Origin: Fen-671 sp963794745
Lineage (GTDB): Bacteria; Actinomycetota; Acidimicrobiia; Acidimicrobiales; Palsa-688
Assembly (NCBI GenBank): GCA_963794745.1
Contig: CAWCEZ010000009.1
Coordinates: forward strand, 310,001-374,000
Direction of reading: 5' to 3'
DNA length: 64,000 bases
The translations under genes were made by a program, and so were the position numbers. This document shows positions 8,931 through 16,826 of this stretch, one piece after another; the first letter of the stretch is position 1, and each line of letters begins with the position of its first letter. A model generated the notes under the pieces. The model had not been told where the DNA came from, ran no database searches, and worked only from the letters and a program-made list of their open reading frames with translations.

Positions 8931-9575
8931 ATGACTTCGCCCGGCCAGGACAGCGCTGCGCGAAGGCGCGCCGCTGCTGTCGCCGGTCACACGGGCGACA
9001 AGAAGACTGCCCGCGAGGCTCTCGCCGACCCGGCTAGCGACGTACGAGCGAGCGCGCTTGGTGCTCTTGCGCGCATGGGGGCGCTGGAGGGCAGCGACGT
9101 CGTCCTTGCGCTGGCGGACCCCGCCGCCGAGGTGCGGAGGCGTGCCTGCGACCTGGCCGGGCGCCTTCGTATGGCCGCGCTGGCGGCCGAGCTGTGCGAA
9201 ACGCTCACCGATGTTTCGCCCGCCGTCGTTGAAGCCGCCTGCTACGCGCTGGGCGAGCTCGGCGAACTGGCGGGCGGGCCGGGTGCCCAAGCCGGCGTGG
9301 TGGCTAGCGTCGTCGTCGTCGCGCGCAGCCATCGAGAACCCCTTTGCAGGGAAGCTGCCGTTGCTGCCCTAGGAGGTTTGGGCAGCTCGTCGGGCCTCGA
9401 GGCCGTTATCGCAGCCCTCGCGGACAAGCCCACGATCAGACGCCGCGCTGTCGTTGCGCTGGCGGCTTTCGAGGGCGACGAGGTGGATGCCGCGCTGGCT
9501 CGGGCGGCGCATGACAGTGATTGGCAGGTTCGCCAGACGGCTGAGGACCTCCTCGGCGAGCGGCCTCGCCCCTAG
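8931..9575 (+). CDS. HEAT-repeat protein
   Basis: The product is about 214 residues built of roughly six Ala-rich helical pairs, with repeated VRASALGALARMG, VRRRACDLAGRL, VVEAACYALGELG, REAAVAALGGLG and RRAVVALAAFEG. This is the regular Ala/Leu/Gly spacing of HEAT or PBS-lyase-like repeats, which form a solenoid protein-binding surface. There is no catalytic domain, signal peptide or membrane segment. It is transcribed divergently from the ylbL-type gene with only 42 bases between the two starts, so the promoters must overlap. No clear Shine-Dalgarno precedes the ATG, and leaderless initiation is possible. The function is unknown; the partner protein cannot be inferred from sequence. Confidence 0.8.
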   Translation: MTSPGQDSAARRRAAAVAGHTGDKKTAREALADPASDVRASALGALARMGALEGSDVVLALADPAAEVRRRACDLAGRLRMAALAAELCETLTDVSPAVVEAACYALGELGELAGGPGAQAGVVASVVVVARSHREPLCREAAVAALGGLGSSSGLEAVIAALADKPTIRRRAVVALAAFEGDEVDAALARAAHDSDWQVRQTAEDLLGERPRP

Positions 9576-9606
9576 CCGAAGCGGCTGGCAACGGGGGGAG
9601 CCGTCG

Positions 9607-10602
9607 TCAGCTCATGAGCAGGTCATGCACGGCGTCGAAGTTCTCGATGCACTTACCAGCCCCGATCACGACGCACTCCAAAGGAGCGTCGACCAAGCGG
9701 ACCGGTAGGCCCGTTTCCTCCGAGAGGCGACGGTCCAACCCTTTCAGCATGGCGCCACCACCGACGAGGTGCAGGCCCTCGGTAAGCAGGTCCTGGGAAA
9801 GCTCAGGCGGTGCGCCGCCGAGGCAGCGAAGGACAGCGTCAACGATGGCTCCTACCTGCTCCTCGATCGCCTCTCGCACCTCTTCGGGTGCGAGGATCAC
9901 GGTCTTGGGCAAGCCGCTCATGAGGTCACGCCCGCGGACCTCGGCCTTTACTGCGTCGTCCATGGGCCACGCCGAACCGATGGCGATCTTGATCTCTTCT
10001 GCAGTGCGCTCGCCTATCGCGATCCCGTACTCACGGCGTACGTAAGCCTGGATGGTCGCGTCGATATCGAAGCTCCCGACCCGGATCGCCTCGAGGGCAA
10101 CGACTCCTCCGAGGGAGATGACCGCTGTCTCGGTCGTGCCACCGCCGATGTCACAGACCATGTTGCCGAGAGGTTGGTGGATCGGTAGGCCGGCACCGAT
10201 GGCTGCGGCGGTTGGCTGTTCGATCAGGCTCACACTGTTCGCCCCCGCCGCGCGCGCCGCCTCCTCGACGGCACGCCGTTCGACTGCGGTGATCGCCGAC
10301 GGGACACAAATGAGCACGCGGGGGCGGCCGAAGCGGGAGATCCCGGCGCGCTTGAGCAAGAGCTCGATCATGCGCTGGGTGATATCGAAGTCGGTTATGG
10401 CACCTTTGCGTAGGGGCCGCACCGCCACGATGTAGCCCGGTGTCCGCCCGATCATCTGCCAGGCTTCACGGCCCATATTGAGCACCGTGTTGGTGCGGCT
10501 GTCCAGAGCGATAACCGTTGGCTCGTTCAGGACAATGCCGTGGCCCTTTGCATAGACGAGGGTATTGGCGGTACCGAGGTCTATCGCGAGATCCCTAGCC
10601 AC
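9607..10602 (-). CDS. mreB: MreB/Mbl family actin-like rod-shape protein
   Basis: The product is 331 residues, the usual MreB length. It starts MARDLAIDLGTANTLVYAKG, the actin-type phosphate-1 loop. Phosphate-2 and adenosine motifs are seen as VCDIGGGTTETAVISLGG and GLHLVGGGAMLKGLD. The connecting motif PTAAAIGAGLPIHQP is also present. MreB polymerises under the membrane and positions peptidoglycan synthesis. Neither mreC, mreD, rodA nor a pbp2 gene is nearby, although these normally follow it. Instead it overlaps by 8 bases the end of a small membrane-protein gene on the same strand, which suggests translational coupling. The start is the GTG at 10600-10602, preceded by GAGGAGAG at good spacing. 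It is convergent with the HEAT gene. Confidence 0.95.
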   Translation of the reverse strand: MARDLAIDLGTANTLVYAKGHGIVLNEPTVIALDSRTNTVLNMGREAWQMIGRTPGYIVAVRPLRKGAITDFDITQRMIELLLKRAGISRFGRPRVLICVPSAITAVERRAVEEAARAAGANSVSLIEQPTAAAIGAGLPIHQPLGNMVCDIGGGTTETAVISLGGVVALEAIRVGSFDIDATIQAYVRREYGIAIGERTAEEIKIAIGSAWPMDDAVKAEVRGRDLMSGLPKTVILAPEEVREAIEEQVGAIVDAVLRCLGGAPPELSQDLLTEGLHLVGGGAMLKGLDRRLSEETGLPVRLVDAPLECVVIGAGKCIENFDAVHDLLMS

Positions 10603-10900
10603 CTTGGCTCTCTCCTCTCGTTGCCCGGACGGCGCGTTCCTCTTGTGTTTTTACCGGCCCGGTGCGTGTCCCGCTGAGGCCGCCGCGGGGCGCAGACCGG
10701 TGGGCAGGTGCCACAGCCTGGAGCGAGCGGGAGAACTCAGCCATGCCGTCTTCCATCGATTTAGGCCGGCGCGAAACCATGACAATTATCGCGATGGTGA
10801 CGGCAGCAACAACCGCCGCCCCCGCGATCCAAGCCAGCGTCCACCACTGGACAGATGTATGGCCGGTTTTGACGGCGGCCATAAGCAACTGCAAGCCCAT
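10595..10900 (-). CDS. Small single-pass membrane protein coupled to mreB
   Basis: The product is about 101 residues. A short N-terminus is followed by one hydrophobic helix (about 22-42, TLAWIAGAAVVAAVTIAIIVMV), and then a basic, probably cytoplasmic tail of about 60 residues (SRRPKSMEDGMAEFSRSLQAV). The ATG at 10898-10900 has TGAGGA upstream, and the stop lies inside the first codons of mreB, an 8-base overlap. I do not recognise the family. Small membrane proteins of this shape are common in actinobacteria. The overlap with mreB makes an MreB-membrane adaptor a reasonable hypothesis, but nothing in the sequence proves it. Confidence 0.7.
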   Translation of the reverse strand: MGLQLLMAAVKTGHTSVQWWTLAWIAGAAVVAAVTIAIIVMVSRRPKSMEDGMAEFSRSLQAVAPAHRSAPRGGLSGTRTGPVKTQEERAVRATRGESQGG

Positions 10901-10907
10901 GTGGTCC

Positions 10908-11414
10908 TCAGCTCCCTAACTGGCTCACGTGATGGTCCTCGCTCAAATGTGGCACGTCGGAGCCTTCAACTGGGTGCGCGTCGAGGCCCCATGCGCTCCC
11001 GCCCGCCCATGTTTCGCGTTTCCAGATCGGGACACCCGCCTTTATTGCATCGATGCCAAAGCGCGCCGCATCAAAAGCCTCAGGCCTGTGCGGAGCAGAA
11101 ACTGAGACTACGACGGAGACCTCGGAAGGCACGAGTAAACCGGTGCGGTGCACCAGCGCAACCCTACCTACAAAAGGCCACCGCCTGCGTACCTCGCGCG
11201 AGATCGCCGCCATCTTGTCCAGCGCTACGGATGCGTAGGCCTCGTACTCGAGCGAGATCACACCTGGCCGGCCCTCCGCGTGCTCACGGACGGTCCCGGC
11301 GAAAACGACCACCGCCCCGCAGCTGGGGAGCACGGCCCAGGTGGCAAGCCGGCCGAGGTCGAGGGGCTCGGCGGACAACTCGGCCCAGTCGTCGCCTGAG
11401 GGAGGCAGTAACAC
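10908..11414 (-). CDS. moaE: Molybdopterin synthase catalytic subunit MoaE
   Basis: The product is about 168 residues. The MoaE core is clear: GAVVVFAGTVREHAEG, LEYEAYASVALDKMAAI, VALVHRTGLLVPSEVSVVV, and the active-site Lys region APHRPEAFDAARFGID followed by VPIWKRE. MoaE inserts sulfur from thiocarboxylated MoaD into precursor Z to make molybdopterin. No moaD or other cofactor gene is in the window, so the pathway must be completed elsewhere. The start is a GTG at 11412-11414, without a strong Shine-Dalgarno. It ends 7 bases before the start of the small membrane-protein gene, so moaE, that gene and mreB may be one leftward transcript. Confidence 0.93.
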   Translation of the reverse strand: MLLPPSGDDWAELSAEPLDLGRLATWAVLPSCGAVVVFAGTVREHAEGRPGVISLEYEAYASVALDKMAAISREVRRRWPFVGRVALVHRTGLLVPSEVSVVVSVSAPHRPEAFDAARFGIDAIKAGVPIWKRETWAGGSAWGLDAHPVEGSDVPHLSEDHHVSQLGS

Positions 11415-11465
11415 CGGTCAATCGTAGGCCGGTACACCCTGACAAGTCGAAGGGGGCGCAGATCG

Positions 11466-12809
11466 TTGGGGGCCGATGTCAGCGCGGCCGAGCAGGTCAG
11501 TAACCTCTTGTCCAGGATGGATCCTGAACAAGACCCGCCACATGGTCCCGGCGAAGAGGACGACGACCACCCCGGGAGCCCGTGGCTACCCCCCGACGAC
11601 CGGCTTTGGAGGCATCCCTCCGAGGTCCGTTCCAACCCGGCTGTCCCCGGGGAACGGCCGAGCCGCTCGGTCGGTAGCTGGTTCGTGGGCCCGGAGGCGC
11701 GGACCTGGCTCGTCGGTGTTATTTCCGGGGTCGTCGGTGCTCTCCTTTGTGGCGGGGTGCTCATAGCCACAGGAGCTGTCAACCAGCCCGCCCCCGTATT
11801 TGTGACAAAAACGGCGTCGCACCCCGCCTCGGGCGCTGCTGGCGGGTCCTCTGCCAATGCCATTGGCATTTTGGGTTCGGTGGCACCATCGGTGGTCGGG
11901 TTGAGCGTAAACGGTTCACAAGGAGTTGCTAGCGGCTCGGGGGTGATCGTGAGCACCGATGGCCCAGAGTGCTACATCCTCACCGACAGCGCCCTTTTCT
12001 CGACTGCCGGCTCGAGCAGCCAGGTGCAAGTTCTGTCCTATTGGGGCCAGCAAAAAACGGGCTCTCTGGTTGGCACGGAGCCTGCTGACGGGTTAGCGGT
12101 TGTGCGCGTTGCGACCACGGCAGACCCGGTGGACCCGGCCGTGCCGGGCAGTGTTGCCGACATCCAAACGGGTGGCACGATCTATGCAGTTGGTTCTTCG
12201 GGAGTTGCAGGCCAGAGCAATGGCTCGGAGTTCGCGACCGGTTCGATCGACGACTCGATGAGCTACCTGCAGCCCGTCGAGGGTGCCTCCGGTGCCATGT
12301 ACTCGATGCTGGTGGCGGACATGTCGGTCGATCCCTCGGCCTACGGCGGGGCCGTCGTCGACGGGTCCGGGGCGCTCATTGGTATTGCAAACCAGGTCGC
12401 CAGCCAATTGGCTAAGCCAGGTTTCACATATGTGACGCCAATTGACACTGCGATGGCTGACATGTACGCAATGATCAAGGCCGGCGGGCAGGTCCAGGTC
12501 CACCCCTGGCTGGGCATCCTGCAGGCAACCGATATATCCGGGCCGGGTGCCCAGGAGCTCGGGGTAGCCGGCGCCATCGAGGTCGAAAGTGTCTCGGTAG
12601 GCAGCCCGGCCGCCAAAGCCGGGATTGCCGACAACGACGTCATCACATCCATCGGGGGCCACCCAGAGGATTCGGTGGGAGCTCTCATCGCCTGGCTGGC
12701 CCTGGAAAAGCCCGGGGAGGTGGTGAGCGTTGTCTGGTTGCACGGCGGCCATCGACGCCAAACCAATATCACCCTTGGCACCCAACCGGCCACGGCAGAC
12801 CCCGGCTAG
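11466..12809 (+). CDS. HtrA-like membrane protein with PDZ domain and destroyed catalytic triad
   Basis: The product is about 447 residues: an acidic cytoplasmic N-terminus, one transmembrane helix (about 79-103), a chymotrypsin-fold HtrA domain (about 130-335) and a C-terminal PDZ domain (about 345-440, SVSVGSPAAKAGIADNDVITSIGG). All three protease positions are changed. The usual TNNHV is TDSAL (His to Ala, about 176). The usual D-I-A-V-V-R-V is G-L-A-V-V-R-V (Asp to Gly, about 209). The usual GNSGG is SAYGG (Ser to Tyr, about 293). The fold-defining SGSGVIVS, GALIGIANQ and PDZ are kept. It is therefore a pseudoprotease, perhaps a binding or chaperone protein of the envelope. The start is a TTG at 11466 with GAAGGGGG 9 bases upstream; an ATG at 11517 is the alternative. 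Its stop overlaps the stop of the convergent SDR gene in CTAG. Confidence 0.88.
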   Translation: MGADVSAAEQVSNLLSRMDPEQDPPHGPGEEDDDHPGSPWLPPDDRLWRHPSEVRSNPAVPGERPSRSVGSWFVGPEARTWLVGVISGVVGALLCGGVLIATGAVNQPAPVFVTKTASHPASGAAGGSSANAIGILGSVAPSVVGLSVNGSQGVASGSGVIVSTDGPECYILTDSALFSTAGSSSQVQVLSYWGQQKTGSLVGTEPADGLAVVRVATTADPVDPAVPGSVADIQTGGTIYAVGSSGVAGQSNGSEFATGSIDDSMSYLQPVEGASGAMYSMLVADMSVDPSAYGGAVVDGSGALIGIANQVASQLAKPGFTYVTPIDTAMADMYAMIKAGGQVQVHPWLGILQATDISGPGAQELGVAGAIEVESVSVGSPAAKAGIADNDVITSIGGHPEDSVGALIAWLALEKPGEVVSVVWLHGGHRRQTNITLGTQPATADPG

Positions 12810-13927
12810 GGGCCTCGGCGCAGGCTAACGGCGGTGGCGCCACCACGCGGCGCTGCCAGCGCACACAGCCAGCATTGTGGCTGCGGTCGCTGCAAGTGCC
12901 GCCGAAACGCGCCGGTTGGGGGGAGCTCATCCCAGTGGGCGCGCTCGTCGCTCACGACCAATGCCTGCTCGGAGCTGTACTCCGGGCGCCAACCCGTCGC
13001 CCGTAGCTTGTCGCCGGCGATGACCCAGGTGTGCTCGGCATAGGGCCCCGCTCCGGGGGGGGCCTCGCGCCGCCACAGGCGCCAGCGCAGGTCGGCCAGT
13101 GCCGCTCGCACAGGCTCCGGGAGCGGGAGGCTGGCCGACCCTCCTGCCAGGGCTCCGGCGACCTCTTCGCGGACCCCGTTATCAGCGGCCACGTTGTAAG
13201 TGCCCGAGAGCCCGTTTTCACAAGCGTGCACGACGGCGCCTGCCAGGTCGTTGACGTGAAGGTACTGGACGATGCGCCCCTCAGCGCCCAGCGCAGGCCG
13301 CTTGCTCGAGGCGAGCGCTTGGTAGAGGGGCTGCTCCGTCGACCCGACTGTGCATGCCGGCCGGAGAACGGCGACTGCTATGTCGGGATGGGCTTTTGAC
13401 CACTTCTCTACCAATTGTTCGGCGTCACGTTTTTCCACTGCATAGGCGAGCTCGGGATTTGGCCGTGGTGCTAATTCCTCAGTGAGAGGGACGGCATTGT
13501 CTGGCCACGCCCCATAAACGGTCCCGCTCGAAAGATGGACAAATTGTGCCGGTTCGATTGCGTCGGCGGCCTCGAGGACGTGTTGAAGCGCCCTGAGGTT
13601 CTGTTTTCCTTCGGGCTCCCACGCCAGGTGCACCACGACGTCAGCTTGCTTGGCCAGTGCAGCGAGCTCGTCTTGTGCTCCGGGCGAGGAGAGGTCAAAG
13701 GTGTGAGCTTCCACCTCCGGAGCGCTGGCCGGCATCGGGACCACGTCCACGGCCAGGACCCTGTCCACCATTGGACGCGCCGCAAGATTGGCAGTAACTC
13801 GGCGCCCTAGGTTGCCTGCAGCCCCCGTCACCACAACTGTGCCCCGTGTAATGGGGTCCAAGGATAGCGCTAGCGGGCGCGCCTGGCCGCCCTGCGGTGG
13901 TCCGCGCAGTTTTCGGGCGCCTGGCAA
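12806..13927 (-). CDS. NAD-dependent epimerase/dehydratase (extended SDR)
   Basis: The product is about 373 residues. The dinucleotide-binding motif TGAAGNLGRRV is near the N-terminus (about residue 34 onward). The SDR core VVVHLAWEP, the substrate Ser region FVHLSSGTVYG and the active-site Tyr-x-x-x-Lys in YAVEKRDAE all fit an active extended SDR. The C-terminal part is more variable and ends in a hydrophobic Cys-rich stretch. The family includes UDP-sugar epimerases and many uncharacterised reductases; the substrate is not deducible here. Start choice: TTG at 13925-13927 with GGGAGG 5 bases upstream. Longer frames would overlap the divergent zincin-like gene, and a TTG at 13861 lacks a binding site. 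The starts of this gene and its neighbour are only 31 bases apart. Confidence 0.82.
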   Translation of the reverse strand: MPGARKLRGPPQGGQARPLALSLDPITRGTVVVTGAAGNLGRRVTANLAARPMVDRVLAVDVVPMPASAPEVEAHTFDLSSPGAQDELAALAKQADVVVHLAWEPEGKQNLRALQHVLEAADAIEPAQFVHLSSGTVYGAWPDNAVPLTEELAPRPNPELAYAVEKRDAEQLVEKWSKAHPDIAVAVLRPACTVGSTEQPLYQALASSKRPALGAEGRIVQYLHVNDLAGAVVHACENGLSGTYNVAADNGVREEVAGALAGGSASLPLPEPVRAALADLRWRLWRREAPPGAGPYAEHTWVIAGDKLRATGWRPEYSSEQALVVSDERAHWDELPPTGAFRRHLQRPQPQCWLCALAAPRGGATAVSLRRGP

Positions 13928-13958
13928 TTGGGCCTCCCGCGACCGGTAACCTTTAGAA

Positions 13959-15146
13959 ATGAGCAACCCGTCGCCGTTCTCGGGCGGTGGCCCCCTGGGA
14001 GACTTGTTGCGCGACCTCGCCCGGCTCCTGACGGCTCAGGGCGCGCTCAACTGGGACGTGGCACGCCAGCTGGCGGCGTGGGCGGCCACCGAAGGCCAGG
14101 CTGAGACAAACCCGGACCCGCTCGCACGCATCCGCATGGAAGAGCTGCTCAGGGTGGCGGACATGTACGTAGGTGAAGCTACGGGCATGCCCACCTCCCG
14201 GCGCGGTTGGCTCGGGTTGAACTGCGTGACCCGTACCGAATGGGCCTCCAGGACGCTCGAAGCGTGGAAAGACGTACTTACGAGGCTCGCTACATCGCTG
14301 AGCCCGGGTGCAGAAAGCACTGAGCAAGCGAAACCCTCCCAAGGCGGAGAAGGCAACCCGATGGACCAATTGCTCGGGAACCTCCCCCAGGTGATCGGGC
14401 CGCTTGTCCTCGGCGCGCAGGCGGGCGCCATGGTGGGGCACCTGGCGAGCAGGGCGCTGGGCCAGTACGACATGCCGATGCTGGCACCGAGCACGGACGA
14501 GCTGATGGCCGTGCCGGACGTGATCGACGGCTTCGCGAAGGAATGGGAGCTTGCCCCTGACGACGTGCGCATGTACGTGTGCCTGCGCGACGTCGCCCAC
14601 CACGCCGTGCTGAGCCGAGCCCACGTCGCCGCCGCGTTCAGGGAGCACCTCATGGCGTACGCCGGCGCGTTCCACGTCGAGATGGACTCGATCGAACAGC
14701 GCCTGGGCAGCCTGGACCCGACCGATCTCACGTCGTTCCAGCAGACCCTGGGCGATCCCGAAGCCCTTCTCGGCGATATCCAGAGCGACGAGCAGCGCAG
14801 GCTGATGGGCCCGTTCAAGGCGTTCCTGGCCGCAGTGGCCGGGTACACGGATTTCATTATCGACAAGGTCGGCAAAGGCTTGGTGGGTTCGTACCCTCTC
14901 GTGAGCGAGGCGTTCCGTCGACGCCGGCTCGAGGACGGCCCCGGCCAGCGCGTGCTCGGCAAGCTGTTGGGCATCGAGCTCGACCAGACGACCATTGACA
15001 AGGGGCATGCCTTCGTGCGCGGAGTACTGGAGCGCGCCGGCGAGGGGGAGCTTTGTCGTTTGTGGGAAAGCCCGGCGGGGCTCCCGACACCCGCCGAGAT
15101 CGACGCGCCGGGCCTCTGGCTCGCGCGTATCGACCTGCTCGGCTGA
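13959..15146 (+). CDS. Zincin-like (DUF2342) family protein with degenerate HExxH
   Basis: The product is about 395 residues and matches the actinobacterial zincin-like/DUF2342 family, often annotated zinc-dependent metalloprotease. Family features are NWDVARQLAAWAA near the N-terminus, ADMYVGEATGMP, GYTDFIIDKVG and the C-terminal FVRGVLERAG. At the position where the family has HEVTH this protein reads RDVAH (about 210-214), so the first zinc ligand and the catalytic Glu are changed. A second His follows at 215. Zinc-dependent proteolysis is therefore doubtful; a similar arginine-containing subgroup exists in other actinobacteria. The ATG is preceded by no strong Shine-Dalgarno. The gene is divergent from the SDR gene and convergent with the MFS gene. 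Confidence 0.85.
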   Translation: MSNPSPFSGGGPLGDLLRDLARLLTAQGALNWDVARQLAAWAATEGQAETNPDPLARIRMEELLRVADMYVGEATGMPTSRRGWLGLNCVTRTEWASRTLEAWKDVLTRLATSLSPGAESTEQAKPSQGGEGNPMDQLLGNLPQVIGPLVLGAQAGAMVGHLASRALGQYDMPMLAPSTDELMAVPDVIDGFAKEWELAPDDVRMYVCLRDVAHHAVLSRAHVAAAFREHLMAYAGAFHVEMDSIEQRLGSLDPTDLTSFQQTLGDPEALLGDIQSDEQRRLMGPFKAFLAAVAGYTDFIIDKVGKGLVGSYPLVSEAFRRRRLEDGPGQRVLGKLLGIELDQTTIDKGHAFVRGVLERAGEGELCRLWESPAGLPTPAEIDAPGLWLARIDLLG

Positions 15147-15181
15147 ACCTGGCGTAGGCCCGGCCCGTCAGATTCTCTCGG

Positions 15182-16698
15182 TTAGGCCCCTGCCCCATCC
15201 CGCCTGGCCCAGTGCGCTTGACGGCGCTCGCTGGCTGCACAGGGCGGGGCGCTGAGCCGGGCCACCAGGTAGGCAGCGTCCCCCGGCGAGCTTTTACAGA
15301 ACCCCCGGCGAACGCGACGGCTCCCAGGAGGCCGACTATCCCGATCGCGATGAAACCCTCCGACAGGGTCATCGGGACCAGCACGGCCAACAAGCTGCCG
15401 ATCGCCCAGGAGAGCTGGAAGCCGCTCTCGAAGCGAGCGAACGAACGCGCCCGCAGCCGAGAAGGTACATCTCGCTGCACCATCGAATCGAACGCCAGCT
15501 TGCCCGCACCCGCCGCGAGCCCGATCCCGCCGGCGAGGACCACAGCTACCGCCCAATGCTTGCCCCAGTTGATCACCCCGGCACCTAGAGCGGCCGCCCC
15601 GACCACTACCGAAGCCCCTGTGACCATCCACTCCTCGGGGGCTCGTTTGCGCAACCTTGGCGCCAGCAGCGCTCCCGAGACGTTGCCGAGCTGGCTCGCG
15701 CCAAGAGCGAGACCGTACCAAATGAGGGCTGCGGAGCCGCGCCTAAAGGTGAACACGAGCAGGAAGCTGACGAACCCGGTGGAAAAACGCAGTGCGCCAG
15801 TCGCTACAGCGGCAAGTTGCAGCCCCCCGGGCGGCAATCCGGCGGCAGCCCTAACGCGGGCCGGCCGAGAGCCTGGCGCCAAGGCGGGTGCCGCCGCCGG
15901 CGCAGCAAATGCCGGGGGCGATAACTCGGGCGGCATTAAGGCCGGCAGGGACGTTGTCGGTACTCCCGAGGCGAGGGCGTCTCCCGGCATTGGGGCATTG
16001 GCGTTCCTCAGGCGGGTTGCGCCCCAAGCACAGCCGAGGTAAACGGCAATGTCGCAGCGCAGCAACCCTGGCGATCCCAGTAAGGCGAGCACGCCCGCGC
16101 CTGCGCCGCCGGCAATTATCCCGGCCGCAGATCCCCCAACGGAAAGCTTGGAGTTCGCGAGCACCAGCTGCCCCGGGTCGCTTACAGCACCAGGTACGAG
16201 AGCGGCCTTTGTGACCATATAGAGCTTCGAGAAAATGAGCGTGAAAAGAGCGACCGGGAAAAGCGCGAGCGAGTGCGCCCAATAAGCCATCAGAAAACAA
16301 CAGATCGCTCGGCCAATCGCGCACCCGACGACGATCGCCCGCCGTCCCCCGCGGGCACGTTCCACGAGCGGCCCAAGTAAAGGGCCAACTACAAGGAACG
16401 GGGCAACCGTCAGCCCTAGCGAGAGGGCCACCCTGGACTCGGCCGCCTTTGCTGAGACGTCGAAGAAAACCGACCCGGCGAGAGCGATCGCCACCAATGC
16501 GTCACCGGCGGACGACAGCCCGTGAACGGTCGCCAGCCTTCGGAAGGGTGTGTCCCCCCTTGCGGGCTGGTCGTCTTGACCTTCGACGGGCAGCCAGTAG
16601 GGGTAGTACGCCCAGCGGCGCAGCGTCGGCACGGCACGGCCCAACCAATCACGCGTAGCAGAGGTCGCTCCGGTGCCCTCTGACTGGACGGCCTCCAC
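15182..16698 (-). CDS. Major facilitator superfamily transporter (apparent -1 frameshift near the 3' end)
   Basis: The product is about 505 residues if corrected. There are about ten to twelve hydrophobic segments, including VALSLGLTVAPFLVVGPLLGPLVE, a cytoplasmic linker rich in Ala/Pro at about 230-285, and a second half with FVSFLLVFTFRRGS and LIWYGLALGASQLGNVSGALLAP. As written, the frame runs on without a stop for almost 300 bases into the oppositely oriented zincin-like gene, giving an Arg-rich nonsense tail. Adding one base in the run of five C/G at 15280-15284 instead gives a natural tail ending at a TAA at 15182-15184, just clear of the neighbour. The start is a GTG. The substrate is unknown; drug, sugar and metabolite exporters all look like this. 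Confidence 0.78.
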
Positions 16699-16826
16699 CT
16701 GGCGAGAGTACAGCCGCGACCCGGCTAGGGGGCCGCAAGAGCCTCCCGCGGGCCAGGGAAATGTGACCGGGAATTCGGCCCAATAAGACGTTTCGGCAAC
16801 CCTGCCCCAGTTGTCTCAAGTGGCGC

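Noticed and set aside
13953..15008. Leftward frame of about 350 codons opposite the zincin-like gene
   Set aside because: Shadow of a GC-rich gene; no domain, and the rightward frame matches a known family.
14857..15181. C-terminal Arg-rich extension of the MFS gene
   Set aside because: Lies antisense to the zincin-like gene and looks like nonsense; a single-base deletion gives a natural end at 15182.
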